DNA of 40,877 nt, from contig BFEA01000105.1 of NCBI GenBank assembly GCA_003427395.1, positions 177,108-217,984 on the forward strand, given 5' to 3'. Below are positions 9,771-19,335 of this stretch, piece by piece (the first letter of the stretch is position 1; each line of letters begins with the position of its first letter). This stretch comes from Chara braunii. Taxonomy: Eukaryota; Streptophyta; Charophyceae; Charales; Characeae. The translations under genes were made by a program, and so were the position numbers. A model generated the notes under the pieces. The model worked only from the letters and a program-made list of their open reading frames with translations. It was not told the DNA's origin and made no database searches.

Positions 9771-10042
9771 CATTAGTTTGAAACGGTTGAAATGACCTGA
9801 AGTGGTTGAGCCTTCTGAAACCGGTTTCAGCTGCCCCCACCCAATCATCAATCATCGATTTGAAACCGCTGAAATGACTTGAAGTGGATGAAACTTCTGA
9901 AAGCAGTTTCATCTACCCCTTGCTTGGATGGTGGCAGTTGCAACCGCTTTCAAGAGGTTTAAAACAACTTTTTAATCTGCCCATCCGAACACTCGACACC
10001 TGTCTGAAATCGCTTTACCTTCAGAAACCAACTTCAACTGGC

Positions 10043-10076
10043 CTCTTATACACATCTAGATGTGTATAAGAGACAG
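10043..10076. other. Illumina Nextera mate-pair junction adapter (artefact)
   Basis: CTCTTATACACATCT followed by AGATGTGTATAAGAGACAG is the two inverted Tn5 mosaic ends that form the mate-pair circularisation junction, lacking only the first four bases. It is not a native mobile element. Confidence 0.97.
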
Positions 10077-10166
10077 CTCCACAGTGATGGCATTGAGGCC
10101 CCCCTCTATAATCAATGCACATCCTTAGTGTCCCCCCTTTGTTAGGTACAAACAAGACTGGTGTGC
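10077..10166. other. Chimeric insert copied from 11424-11513
   Basis: These bases match the RT-region sequence at about 11424-11513 (TCCACAGTGATGGCATTGAG onward). They are bounded by adapter on both sides, so this is the distal half of a mate-pair fragment read through its junction. Confidence 0.9.
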
Positions 10167-10183
10167 CTGTCTCTTATACACAT
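10167..10183. other. Partial Nextera adapter (artefact)
   Basis: CTGTCTCTTATACACAT is the first 17 bases of the mosaic-end adapter, fused to a duplicate of the flanking repeat. Confidence 0.93.
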
Positions 10184-10348
10184 TGAAACTTCTGAAAGCA
10201 GTTTCATCTACCCCTTGCTTGGATGGTGGCAGTTGCAACCGCTTTCAAGAGGTTTAAAACAACTTTTTAATCTGCCCATCCGAACACTCGACACCTGTCT
10301 GAAATCGCTTTACCTTCAGAAACCAACTTCAACTGGCCACACCTAAGC

Positions 10349-10385
10349 CTGTCTCTTATACACATCTAGATGTGTATAAGAGACA
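10349..10385. other. Near-complete Nextera junction adapter (artefact)
   Basis: 37 of the 38 junction bases are present (CTGTCTCTTATACACATCT then AGATGTGTATAAGAGACA). They are followed by a repeat of the sequence found about 100 bp earlier. Confidence 0.97.
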
Positions 10386-10599
10386 ACTCGACACCTGTCT
10401 GAAATCGCTTTACCTTCAGAAACCAACTTCAACTGGCCACACCTAAGCATCAATCGTCGATTTGAAACTGCTGAAATGATTTGAAGTGACTGAAACTTCT
10501 GAAAGCGGTTTCAACTACACCCATCTTTGATGCTTGTATGGAGGCAACTAAAACTGCTTTCAGAAGCCTTGTATAAGGCGTACAACTCCCTTTGCCAAC

Positions 10600-11600
10600 T
10601 TATGAGATGGCATCTTCTTGCTCATGTACTTGATTGGCCTCAACTTTCTCCCCTTGAACGACGCCTATCCCATAATGGCTAGCGTTAGTTATCATGATGA
10701 ATGGCTTGTCAGGATCTAAGATTTTTAGCACCTTATGATGAGTCAAAGCATAAAGGATCCTCACATTCCTTTGTTCATTCCCATGGGGTGTCAAGGCGAG
10801 TGAGATCAGTCAAGGGGGAAGCAATAGTACGATAATTTTTCACCAATGGACGGTAGTAGCCCGCCATCCCCAAGAATGACCCGACCGTAGTCTCATACCA
10901 AGGTCGTGGCCATTCCTTGATGGAGGCCACATTCGCATTATCTGGCCTCAGTCCATCCTTGGATATTTCATGACCCAGATACAAGATTACAGTGAAATTA
11001 AACTCGCATTTCTCCAGATTAATCTTGTTATGGTGTTTAGTGGAATCAAACTCGCATTTCTATAGATTAATCTTGTTATGGTGTTTTCAAAGGAGACCAA
11101 GCACAATATCCAAGTGTTGCGCTTACTCCTCTAGAGACTTGCTAAAGATAAGGATGTGGTCAAGGTATGTGACAACGAACTTATCTAAATAATCATGAAG
11201 GATCCTGTTCGCGGCGTGCTAGAATGTCCTGGGGGATTTCAGCAATTGAAAGGCATCAAGACAAATTCGTGCTGACCGTATCTGGTCTGGAATGCAGTTT
11301 TGTGCTGATCCTTAAGCCTAATTTGATCTAATAATACCTGGACTGAGATTTGTCTTGCTCGAGTATCTACATTCCTGCACCCTATCCAAGAGGTCGTCGA
11401 TGTGTGGTAGGGGCTCGACGTTCTCCACAGTGATGGCATTGAGGCCCCCCTCTATAATCAATGCACATCCTTAGTGTCCCCCCTTTGTTAGGTACAAACA
11501 AGACTGGTGTGCTGTAAGGAGACATATTTGGCTTAATCCATCCCTTCGCACTTAGCTTCTTCAGATGTTGGCGGAGCTCATTCAACTATGTTGGAGACAC
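10600..11600 (-). pseudogene. Reverse transcriptase / RNase H remnant of gypsy pol
   Basis: Minus-strand segments match RT in order. The segment at 11382-11585 carries KGWIKPNMSPYSTPVLFV and RMCIDYRG (fingers). The one at 11239-11439 carries KTAFQTRYGQHEFVLMPF. The palm end reads NLEKCEF...YLGHEISKDGL (about 10945-11020), followed by WPRP...SFLGMAGYYRPLVKNY (thumb, 10775-10930). ITNASHYGIGVV (10600-10720) is the start of RNase H, where the first catalytic Asp of the usual TDAS motif is replaced by Asn. The YxDD catalytic loop falls in the damaged stretch 11090-11240. A 48-bp tandem duplication (10991-11038 and 11039-11086) disrupts the KCEF region. Frames change several times, so no functional enzyme can be made. 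Confidence 0.85.
10991..11086. repeat. 48-bp tandem duplication inside the RT remnant
   Basis: The units AGTGAAATTAAACTCGCATT...GGTGTTT and AGTGGAATCAAACTCGCATT...GGTGTTT are adjacent and nearly identical. Confidence 0.9.
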
Positions 11601-11730
11601 GCTATAGATCCTACCCCTAGGCACTTGACTTCCGAGGATAATCTCTATGGCATGGACAACCTCCCTTTCCACGACTCGTGACGGCTGTTCCTGAAGTTTT
11701 GGATACTTAGCAACGACTTGCTCTATGTCA

Positions 11731-11875
11731 AAAGGGGTCTTTATGACCTACCCCTTCTAACATACGAAGACTAGATACATACCCTCATCCTGGTGCTGCC
11801 TATAAAGGGGTCTTTATGACCTGCCCTTCTAAGATACGAAGACTAGATACATGCCCTCATCTCGGTGCTGCCTAT
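11731..11875. repeat. 73-bp tandem duplication
   Basis: AAAGGGGTCTTTATGACCT begins units at 11731 and 11804. Both continue through ACGAAGACTAGATACAT to GGTGCTGCCTATA. Confidence 0.9.
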
Positions 11876-11927
11876 AGTAGTTGTAAAAGGATTGAGCGCA
11901 TAAACAGCCATAAGAGTCTGCTAACTT

Positions 11928-12300
11928 CTAAGAACTACGATTCTTCAGAAGAACTGTCCTTCCCTTGGGCAGTTTGTACTTCATGTTTTTTCTCTCCCAG
12001 TCAAATTGGGGCTTCACAGCCTCGAGATGAAACATGCCTAGTCTCATATGAAAGGGAAGCTCGTCGCTTACCAAAAGCGAGACATTATGCCTCATTTGCC
12101 CTCCTACACAGGAGAAGGTACATGCTATGTCTTTAATGTCATCCTTAACCACGATCCGCTGCTTGTCCGCTAATGTAGGTACTACTAGGCTGCTGTACTC
12201 GGCCCCTTAAGCGCAACCTATGTACACAAGTGCAACTAATGTAATGGCGAGCAAAACCACACTTTACGGCCACCCACACTGACTTCTACTACAATTAATT
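11928..12300 (-). pseudogene. Retropepsin-like protease remnant
   Basis: The minus-strand segment 11928-12152 reads CTFSCVGGQMRHNVSLLVSD, then HMRLGMFHLEAVKPQFDWER. This resembles the C-terminal half of gypsy proteases, with a strand, the LGM-type motif and a W-containing tail. Further upstream (about 12270-12300) a VEVSVGGRKV-like stretch fits the strand before the catalytic Asp. The DSG/DTG catalytic motif itself is destroyed by stops and frameshifts. Position between zinc knuckle and RT supports the call more than similarity does. Confidence 0.55.
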
Positions 12301-12506
12301 CTCCTTTTGGACCTTTTGCCACAGTCACCTAGGAAGCTAGTGGGTCCTTCTGAGACCATTCCTCCTTTAGCTCTTCTACTACCTCTAGGGATTCAGTCAT
12401 ATCCAGTGAACAGAGCATCACGTGGTCTGGCTGTGACTGTGGGGTGACATTGGGGTCAGTGGCCTCTGCCATTCTTTGTTGAGAGGTTGAGGGAACTCCT
12501 ACCTTC

Positions 12507-12716
12507 TCAGGCCCTGTAGAAGCTGCCGCTACTTCTACTGGCTCGTTTGGTTTCCCTGTGCCACCTGTTGCTGCTGCAGCTGTTGTTCTTTCCCTTGTTC
12601 CTATGTGGACACCTACTCTTGATGTGGCCCAGTTCGCCACGCTCCATACATGCACCCATATAGAACCTATCATGCAAGGCGCTTTCTTCCAAGTCGTCTC
12701 TCACCCAACCGGGCAT
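12507..12716 (-). pseudogene. Nucleocapsid remnant with damaged CCHC knuckle
   Basis: The minus-strand frame contains CMERGELGHIKSRC. Compared with the retroviral-type CX2CX4HX4C zinc knuckle, the second cysteine is replaced by Arg. The downstream stretch is Lys/Asn/Ser-rich. It lies between gag core and protease, as expected for nucleocapsid, but in a different frame from the gag core. Confidence 0.7.
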
Positions 12717-12792
12717 TCGAGTGCCTGTTCCTTGACCGCTAGAAAGCCCCCTTAGCCTTCACTACAGCCATTACTCCTCGCTTCTGAAATGT

Positions 12793-13470
12793 CTAGGCTA
12801 CTAATACATTTTGTACTTCCATCCAGGTTTGGGAAGTCCTCCACCTCCTCTTGATTCCCATCTGCATCTGCGTAGAGGAGGTGCCCTCCTTTCGCCAATC
12901 GTGGGGCAACTTCTTCTTCGGCTCGGAAATAGACCCTTGACTATCACTAGTTAGCTTAGCCTCTAAGTCTAGAGCCATCTTGCTCAGAGATACGAAGTTA
13001 ATCTGCGTGGTAGTGGCATCATTGACCAGAAGACCCTTGATAGTATCAGGGAGACAACTAAGATATGTTGTTAAGAGCATATCATGATCGTGTCTGACTC
13101 CTGGGACCGTTAGCAGTTTCTTCGCCCTCTCCATGACCTCCCCCACAGACCTAGACCTCCTCTTATCAAGGTCTTTCAACTCATTAGTTGCACGCTGTGC
13201 CTGCTGGCGGTCATGTCATCTGGTGTCAACGAGGGTCATAAACTGATCTAGGGAAACTTCGGCCGCCCATGCAGCCATGTCTCTGCCATGCCGGACTGCT
13301 TGGATCACACCATCTAACCACCTGGCTGCAGAGCCCTTCAGAAAGGATGCAGCGACTATGACCTGCTTGCCGAAGTGAGTATCCTTCGTCCTTATATACA
13401 CACGAACAAACTTGAGCCATATGTCCAGATTCTCATCCTTCTTGTCACCTTCGAACACATCAGGCTGCAC
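12793..13470 (-). pseudogene. Gag core remnant, one in-frame stop
   Basis: Two minus-strand segments in the same frame (13470-13216 and 13179-12793) are separated only by a TGA stop and a few sense codons. The first has F-EGDKKDENLDIWLKFVRVY, AASFLKGSAARWLDG and FMTLVDTR. The second continues with a helix-rich stretch ending DLEAKLTSDSQGSISEPKKK. The pattern (W...V..Y, then A..F.KG.A..W) is the retrotransposon gag fold and also matches the gag at 32252-34360 in layout. A single stop suggests this part was damaged late. Confidence 0.8.
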
Positions 13471-13714
13471 TGTGGACGTCTTGGGGATGTACTGGGACTG
13501 TGCCCCACCTAAAGGCTTTGTAGATGAGGATGTCTGTGTCTGCCCTATAGCTGCAGGCGCCTGGGGCAGAGAAGCGATAGACTACTGCAGAAGAGTGGTA
13601 TTCCAAACATAGGTGAAAATTCCCCACCGAGGGTTGGCAAAGTCATGGGTGGAGGCCCCAATGGCCGGACAACTGGCTGTGCAAAACTGGAGGGAAGTGA
13701 TCTTCCCAGCCTTC

Positions 13715-14220
13715 CTAGTGATCCAGAATCTGGTCCTGGCCGAAAGGGAGAGAATCTACCTTGCTCTCTAAGTACTGCAGGGCTTCATGTATGCCCAACA
13801 CGTTCTTCCTCAGCAAGAGCTCGATCGGAATGAGCCCATTCTCATCCAATTCCTCAAACTCCATCTTATCTGCCTGCCTACTACCCAGTCTAGCTTTTCT
13901 CTCTTCCGCTCTCCTAGCTCTATTTTCAGCATCATGAAGTTGGGCTGCTAGATGAGCGGGAAGGGACCCGGCCTCCTGGACCTCCCTGTCCTCTGCATTG
14001 AGCTGGGCAGGCTGGCTTGACTGCACGCCAGCCATATGACTAACTGAGGGGCCTGCTGTCCCATCTACAGACTGAATGGCACCACTGATAGATGAGTGTG
14101 AAAGGACTCGGCCTCCTGGACCTCCCTTCTCCTCCGCAGTGAGCTGATCAGGCTGGTTTGACTGCACACCAGCTATATGACGAACTGAGGGCCCCGCTGC
14201 CCCACCTACACTGGAGCCAC
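13715..14220 (-). pseudogene. N-terminal gag-like region with internal duplication
   Basis: A 150-codon minus-strand frame (13715-14167) has an acidic/Arg-rich helical segment (HDAENRARRAEERKARLG) and two related Gln/Ser/Pro-rich repeats. These come from a ~140-bp tandem duplication (about 13956-14095 and 14096-14220) that shares GGCCTCCTGGACCTCCCT. It lies directly upstream of the gag core on the same strand and is probably the element's gag N-terminus. I recognise no domain. Confidence 0.5.
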
Positions 14221-14418
14221 TCTAAGTACTCTGACCAGATGCCTGTGTGACCATGGCTCCTAACGAGTGCTCTGCTAACTGTGTGGCACGCTGTGCCCTG
14301 TCCAACAGCCTCCTGTCATCAGCCTCTCTCCTAAGCCTCCTCTCGTCCCTTGGTCCTAGCTGCAAGTAGACTAAAGGTAGACTATGGGCGGTTCTCTGGG
14401 TGACCCTAGTATCATCTA
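14221..14418. other. No gene recognised
   Basis: Short C/T-rich stretch between the gypsy remnant and a LINE-like scrap. Confidence 0.4.
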
Positions 14419-14580
14419 TTACCTCACTACCTCTTCTTGTGTGATTGGTCTATGCAGAAATTCTGCTTGTTCCAGTGGTATCGTTCTGTCTAGATAGGAG
14501 AGGAAGTTCTCCCTTGTTTCTTTGACTGTACTGGGGGGGTGAGCATCCTTCTTGGATTTATTGAGGTCTTTAAAGAACAT
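14419..14580 (-). pseudogene. Possible LINE reverse-transcriptase scrap
   Basis: The minus-strand frame ends RENFLSYLDRTIPLEQAEFL-HRPITQEEVVR. This resembles the segment just before the RT core in plant LINE ORF2 proteins, where a 'pIt.eEv' motif precedes the 'KSPGPDG' motif. The frame stops immediately after EEVVR, so at most 50 residues remain. Confidence 0.4.
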
Positions 14581-14586
14581 GGCCGG

Positions 14587-14892
14587 GGGGAAACAGTGAT
14601 GTCTTCTTGCCACCCTTCTCCCAACCCTCCCGCAGTTTTGCTCCCGCAGTTTCGCTCCCGCAGTTTCGCTCCCGTGGTTTCCCTCCTGCAGTTTCGCTCC
14701 CGCAGTTTCGCTCCCGCAGTTTCCCTCCCGCAGTTTCCCTCCCGCAGTTTCACTCCCGCAGTTTCACTCCCGCAGTTTCGCTCCCGCAGTTTCGCTCTCT
14801 TCTCCCATCACGGTCAGTTTATAATACCATCACAATCATGGTCTCAACACAGGAAAAAACCAAAAAAATAGCAAAAGAAAAGAAAATGAAAT
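14587..14892. mobile_element. MITE family C, left half with minisatellite
   Basis: It begins GGGGAAACAGTGATGTCTTC-TTGCCACCCTTCTC, the same end as the complete copy at 14893-15079. It then carries the 14-bp minisatellite, then CTCTTCTCCCATCACGGTCAG, which is also the internal sequence of the complete copy. The right end is missing. Confidence 0.7.
14629..14796. repeat. 14-bp minisatellite, 12 units
   Basis: The unit is CCCGCAGTTTCGCT with third-position-like variants (TTTTGCT, TTTCCCT, TTTCACT). It makes exactly 168 bp. The Arg/Glu- or Phe/Pro-rich ORFs over it are artefacts. Confidence 0.97.
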
Positions 14893-15079
14893 GGGGAAAA
14901 CACGCGATGTCTTCTTGCCACCCTTCTTTGGACCCCCCCTCTCTTTCACTCTCTTCTCCTGTCATGGTCAGTTTATGTCTTCCCCATCACCACAATTACT
15001 TCCTTCACCACGAGATGGGCGGAGTGAAACACAGGGAGGGTACAAAGAAGGGTGGCAAGAAGACATCACATGTTTTCCC
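14893..15079. mobile_element. MITE family C, complete copy
   Basis: A 187-bp element. The left end GGGGAAAACACGCGATGTCT-TCTTGCCACCCTTCTTTG pairs over about 38 bp with the right end CAAAGAAGGGTGGCAAGAAG-ACATCACATGTTTTCCC. Internal GTCATGGTCAGTTTA is shared with the left half-copy upstream. No coding capacity; no clear target duplication. Confidence 0.8.
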
Positions 15080-15600
15080 TCTTTTTTTGTTGTTGAAAAA
15101 AGCTGCCTTGGTTTACTAATGGGAGTGATATGATCAGCTCCCCTTCATGGCTGCTCCGATCTATTGGCGGGGAGCCTCACCTGCTGGAAACCGGGTCCAG
15201 GTGCCCGGACACATCTTTCTTTTTGAACCGTTTCTGTATCGTTGTAAGTCCTCCCGGGCACACGGCATTGATTGCCCCGCCTCTCGCGGGGGATTGCAAT
15301 CCACAGTTTCTTCAGCTCACTCACTTCTGGTGGCCATATGGAAAAGTTGACCCGAGCTGCACTGTCAGCTCACTCATTCAATTTTCAGCCTGAATGTTCT
15401 TTTCTATCTATTCGGCTCTGTGCTGCGGAACATGTAAAACGGAGTCGTGTCCCCTCTTTTTATTTTTTATTTTCTTTTGCCTTAGCCTGTGTTTAAAGTT
15501 TAAAGTTTAAACTTTAAACTTTCCACCAGTTCCTTGGGCCTCTCAGATTCTGACTCCTGATCTTGGGCATGATGCTAATCTGTGAAGGCAGTATGAACTT
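15080..15600. repeat. Dispersed repeat D (copy 1) and a perfect palindrome; no gene
   Basis: 15157-15310 contains GATCTATTGGCGGGGAGCCT, CTGGAAACCGGGTCCAG and GGCATTGATTGCCCCGCCTC followed by GGGGGATTG. The same order of motifs recurs at 18520-18660. At 15495-15522 there is a 28-bp perfect palindrome made of TTTAAAG units. No gene recognised. Confidence 0.6.
15495..15522. repeat. 28-bp perfect palindrome
   Basis: The half-site AAAGTTTAAAGTTT is followed directly by its reverse complement with no spacer. Confidence 0.97.
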
Positions 15601-15604
15601 AGGT

Positions 15605-15892
15605 GAGAGACTGTTAACATGCGGGCCTCCTTGTGCGTTCTGGGCTCATGCCGAGTTCAAACACAACCACCTTCCATGTGCCCTACCAAGCCTACCGGAT
15701 TTTTATGGAGGCAGCTTAACATGTGGGTGTCCGCTCGTCCCTCCTCATGCATGCTGGGCCCATGCTAAGTTCAAACACAACTACCTTCGACGTGCCCTGC
15801 CAAGCCTACCAATTTTTGTTAAGCCAGTTTCCAAGCCCACCAATTTTTGTGGAGCCGGTTTCCAAGCTTACCAATTTTTGTGGAGCCAGTTT
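15605..15892. repeat. Tandem repeats: ~108-bp x2 and 31-bp x3
   Basis: Two ~108-bp units share TTAACATG-GGG...GCCGAGTTCAAACACAAC...TGCCCT-CCAAGCCTACC (from about 15614 and 15716). They run into three 31-bp units at 15800-15892 (CCAAGCCTACCAATTTTTGT followed by GGAGCCAGTTT). ORFs reading FCGASF/KPTNF repeats come from the array. Confidence 0.85.
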
Positions 15893-16189
15893 CCACGCCT
15901 GTTTGAGGATGGTTGAGAGGCAAAATTGCACCTGTCCATGCCCTCTCAGCGGGCCTAATTCGGGTTTACCTGCGCGCCCGCTAGTCACTACCTGAACGAA
16001 GTAGGTAGCACTAGAGACAGCGGTGGTTTAACACGAACCTGGGCATGAAGATGGTCGGATAGGATGAACATAGCACCAACGGGGTCTGATTACGCCTGAC
16101 TCTCAGCTGTTGTGTCTCCTCCTCTTATCCCTCCCTATGCATCTTGGGCCTCTTGGCTGCTTGAAACTCTAACTTGATGCTTCTCCTGC
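15893..16189. other. No recognised gene
   Basis: I see nothing beyond a weak ACATAGCACCAACG match to the repeats near 8.2 kb. Confidence 0.4.
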
Positions 16190-16475
16190 ATGGTCCTTGT
16201 ATTGGCACTGTCTTGGCACTCTTTTGGCACTCTTTTGGCACTCTTTTGGCACTCTTTTGGCACTCTTTTAGCAATCTCTTGCCACTCTCTTGGCACTCTC
16301 TTGGCACTCTCTTGGCACTCTTGGTACTCTTTCAACACTCTTTTGGCACTCTTTCAGCACTCTTTTGGCAGTCTTGGCTTGGTCTTGCACTCTCTTGGCA
16401 CTTTTTTGGCTCTTTCAGCACTCTTTTTGGCAGTCTTGGCTTGGTCTTGCACTCTCTTGGCACTTTTTTGGTATC
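16190..16475. repeat. 12-bp minisatellite with higher-order units
   Basis: The basic unit is TTGGCACTCTTT. The first half is nearly pure. The second half is a ~62-bp higher-order unit (CTTTCAGCACTCTTTTGGCA, GTCTTGGCTTGGTCTTGCAC, TCTCTTGGCACTTTTTTGG) present twice (about 16350-16410 and 16411-16471). The unit is a multiple of three, so several frames stay open (Leu/His/Phe or Lys/Glu/Cys repeats), but no gene signal exists. Confidence 0.95.
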
Positions 16476-17580
16476 CTCTCAGCCATATCCTGTATTATGA
16501 AGCTGAGGCGCCTACTCACTCACTCACTCACTGTACAGGGCGTTTCAGTGCCCCTCATCCCCCTTGGCAGCTCCCCGTCTGGTTCTCCATGGGAAGCTAG
16601 GATTGGCTTACAGCTGAACCTTGTGCTACTCATAAACCACGGAGTACCTTACTGCTGACCCTGCCTGACATCTGGTTTGCCCAAGTTATGCTACTCGTTG
16701 GAAACAGACTTGGCCATTCTACATTGCTCTGCCTGTCTCTTCAGCTTCAGTAGAAAAACTTCTGGAAGAGGACCTCCCCCTCCCTTTCTGGTCCTCCGGG
16801 GATCACTAGTCTTATCTGGTTCCATGTCCGTCGCAAAACGGCAGAGAATCTACTGATCGGGAAAACCAAACGCCTCCCCTTTCTGGTGGAGACAAAGGCA
16901 AACAAGCACACAGTGAGACAATTTGACACAATCCAGAAAACAACCAGAGAATACAGCCACTAACGAACTTCTGACGGAATCCTCATGCACAATCTCAACG
17001 CTTGACTGACAGTGACATCAAGCCCAAGATTGACCTCATAGAACCCAAGCTCTAAACTTCTAGCCCCTGCTAGCATTACATGAATGGGCACAGGAGCTCA
17101 CCGCTCCCAAAGAGGGGAGATTCGGGGCTGGTTGCACCCAGTGATCACTCTAATCTCAAGTTTGTTTCCAGTGATTCCAATGTCACTAGTAGTTCCGAAC
17201 TGGTTCCTCCGCTAACCAACCACCAGAGAGTTGTAGAAACTAGTGGTTGTTTCTAGTGGTTCCAACCACTAGTTCCCAGTGGTTCCGATTGGCTCCTCCC
17301 GAATAGTTTCCAATGGTCCAATTCCAATGCCATTCAACAATTTCAATGCACATTTTTTGGCGCCACTCCTGCCTGCTATTGTTTTTTTGCGGCCCTCTTG
17401 CTATATTACCCAATGCTACCCCTCTCATCAGTCCGCGTGTTCTGGAGATCTTCTTTTGAGGTGAGAGAAGTGGCGTTCTTAAATAGGAGAAGCGGGTCAG
17501 GATTTCTAGGTGTGTGATATGGGCGAACGATGGAAAGGCTTGGATCAATTTGAGCAATTTGAGCAATTTGAGCACCAGAA
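16476..17580. other. No recognised gene; one short hairpin
   Basis: The ORFs are short and lack domains. 17238-17276 contains AACTAGTGGTT facing AACCACTAGTT, with several CTAGTGGTTCC repeats around it. GAGCAATTT is repeated three times near 17548-17572. Confidence 0.45.
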
Positions 17581-18399
17581 TGCTAGAGATTTGTTTCAAA
17601 ATTCAAATCCATTTGGCCACCCGTCAGTTTATCGGGCAGTGAGTGGATGAGGTCTTCTGGTGCGGCACTCGTCTCCATTCCGACCTTCAATGCTGACTCA
17701 GCCTGACTTTGTAATCTATACTGCAGAAATGCCTCTGGTGTTTCCAAGCCTATCTTTCTGTTCCCGCCATCGGACTTTCTCATAGCTGCATGTGTGGTCA
17801 CTTTAGCCATGTGCGTGGTCACTTTTGCATGCACTTGCAAGCCACCCAGTCATACATGTCCCTACTCTGCCTGAGTTGTCTGCTTACCTATCATCACATG
17901 TGTTTGAGTTACCTCAATCCTTGTCCTCACGCTTGCTACGTCTCCTGATCACTTGCCCTCATGCGTGTTAAACACATCTATTTCACACATCCTTGTGCTT
18001 GTACAGTTGTTCAGTCAGATTATCATCTTACCTTGCACTCTCCGAGTCTGTCTCCAGTCTTGCTCATCATCAACATATGTGATTGCTCCTGGTAATGCCT
18101 GATCGATACTCACGGCTGGTGATCTACACTTGCCGACACTGTTTGTACACTGTTTCTGTTGAGAAATCATCTTACCACTCTTCACGGAGATCCGTGACAA
18201 TTCTAGCCTTCAAGGGCTTATCATGGCAGCACTTTGTTGAATCTCATCCATTGTCAGACAACTCTTCAAAGTTCGAACCCTCCTTGTGCACCCCTTGTCC
18301 AGCCCCCAACCCTGAGTGATGCTTGATTTATTTGCATGTAGACGAGCAGCTTTATTTATTTATTTATTTTTTATTTAAAACACGTCCCCACCAGTGCTA
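17581..18399. other. No recognised gene
   Basis: An 85-codon minus frame at 17583-17840 has duplicated VTTHMAKVTTHAA wording from a short DNA repeat (TGTGTGGTCACTTT / TGCGTGGTCACTTT) and no domain. A (TTTA)n stretch lies at about 18352-18375. Confidence 0.45.
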
Positions 18400-18660
18400 G
18401 TGGTGCTGATAAGAGCAGACACCACTAGCTGGAAAACGGGTCCAGCGTCTGCTGCTGGAAAACGGGTCCAGCGTCCCATATACAGAAACGGGTCCAGCGT
18501 CTGCTGCTGGAAAGAGGCTCCATTTATTGGTGGGGAGCATCACCTGCTGGAAAACGGGTCCAGCGTCCCCAGAAAATGAGAATGTCTAAGAACGGTGAGA
18601 ACAGTGACCATGGGGCCTGCCAGCATTGATTGCCCTGCGACTCAGGGGATTGACTGAGCA
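18400..18660. repeat. Dispersed repeat D (copy 2), with internal tandem units
   Basis: The motif CTGGAAAACGGGTCCAGCGT recurs near 18430, 18449 and 18548, with variants near 18488. It is joined to CTCCATTTATTGGTGGGGAG and later CAGCATTGATTGCCC...GGGGATTG. The motif order is the same as at 15157-15310, and part of it reappears at 39450-39510. Each CTGGA...TCCAG can pair with itself. No coding capacity. Confidence 0.7.
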
Positions 18661-18960
18661 CACCTACATTCCACACACACTCTACATTCAGATCTTTAGC
18701 CACTCACCCCCCAATACCATTCCATCTCAACCAAAGCTAAGGGAGGGGGCGGAAAAAAAAAAGTAAGGTCTGAGAGGGGCCGAAGTGGGATGGAGGGGTT
18801 GATCTTTGTCCAATCCTGGAAGCATAGGTGATAGTCCCTTTCCTCTTCTGTTACGTCCTCCCCCTCCTTCTCCCCTCCCTTCCATGTTACCTTGGCAACC
18901 AAACCCCCTTGCCCCCCCCCCAGCCAGTCTGTGCAGGACCTCTCTATGTGCTGTCTTAAT
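18661..18960. other. No recognised gene
   Basis: C-rich stretch with runs of C near 18911-18921. It lies just 3' of the LINE-like remnant (minus-strand sense). Confidence 0.4.
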
Positions 18961-19335
18961 TTCCTGTTTAGATTCTAGAATGTAGATATGCGATCTTTTC
19001 CTTGCATCTTTCCCATTGAATGGAAATGTCATTTTGTATTTGTTCTTTAATTGAATTGATGAACTCTGTTCCATCCCGGCGTACTCCTTCCATTTCGAGT
19101 GTGCATCGTCTCCACCAGATGGCCCAAATAATTGCCCGACGCCCTATTTTAAACATGTTTTCTTCGAAGGGGGTAGCTTGTTCTGGAGCCCATGCCTCAC
19201 AGAGGAGTGCTCTCCAGTCCCATGGCCACGGTTGCGAGGTGCCCAGTTGTCTCCATATGCAGTCCCACCACCTCCATAGCCATACTCTTCTACGGTGGGC
19301 TGAATTGGCCCACAAAAGACTTCGCACACTTTCAT
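18960..19335 (-). pseudogene. LINE ORF2 C-terminal remnant (tentative)
   Basis: A 119-codon minus frame contains RSLLWANSAHRRRVWLWRWW, then ALLCEAW, then IGRRAIIWAIWWRRCTLEMEG and a C-terminal helix (EFINSIKEQIQNDISIQWER). In plant LINE (non-LTR) proteins the region after RT has the same succession: a 'cp.a..vW.w' stretch, then 'iWaiW..RC/RN' and a final helix. I see no RT core nearby. Upstream minus-strand frames (19387-19620) may belong to the same element in a shifted frame. Confidence 0.45.

Larger units (their letters stand above)
9771..10560. repeat. Degenerate repeat family, scrambled by adapter chimeras
   Basis: A recurring unit has the form TTTGAAACnGnTGAAATGA, then TTGAAGTGGnTGAAACTTCT-GAAAGCnGTTTCA. 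It appears near 9776, 9859 and 10460. The middle part (10043-10385) contains sequencing adapter and duplicated blocks: 10184-10338 repeats 9888-10042, and 10386-10448 repeats the block from about 10286. The native locus is probably shorter and simpler than assembled. Confidence 0.75.
10590..14220 (-). mobile_element. Decayed Ty3/gypsy retrotransposon (minus strand)
   Basis: Reading down the minus strand, the order is: N-terminal gag-like region, gag core, damaged zinc knuckle, protease tail, reverse transcriptase, and the first motif of RNase H. This is the gag-pol order of Ty3/gypsy elements. The copy stops near 10590 at a repeat boundary, so the rest of RNase H, integrase and the left-hand LTR are missing. 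I found no LTR on the other side. Many stops, frameshifts and internal tandem duplications (10991-11086, 11731-11875, 13956-14220) show that it is dead. It is a different lineage from the intact-gag element at 30165-38902. Confidence 0.85.

Noticed and set aside
10043-10385. Tn5/IS50 ends or a native inverted-repeat transposon
   Set aside because: The sequence equals the engineered 19-bp mosaic ends in the mate-pair junction arrangement, with chimeric duplicates. It is a library artefact.
16190-16600. Leu/His/Phe or Lys/Glu/Cys repeat proteins
   Set aside because: The 12-bp minisatellite keeps several frames open at once; there is no start context or domain.
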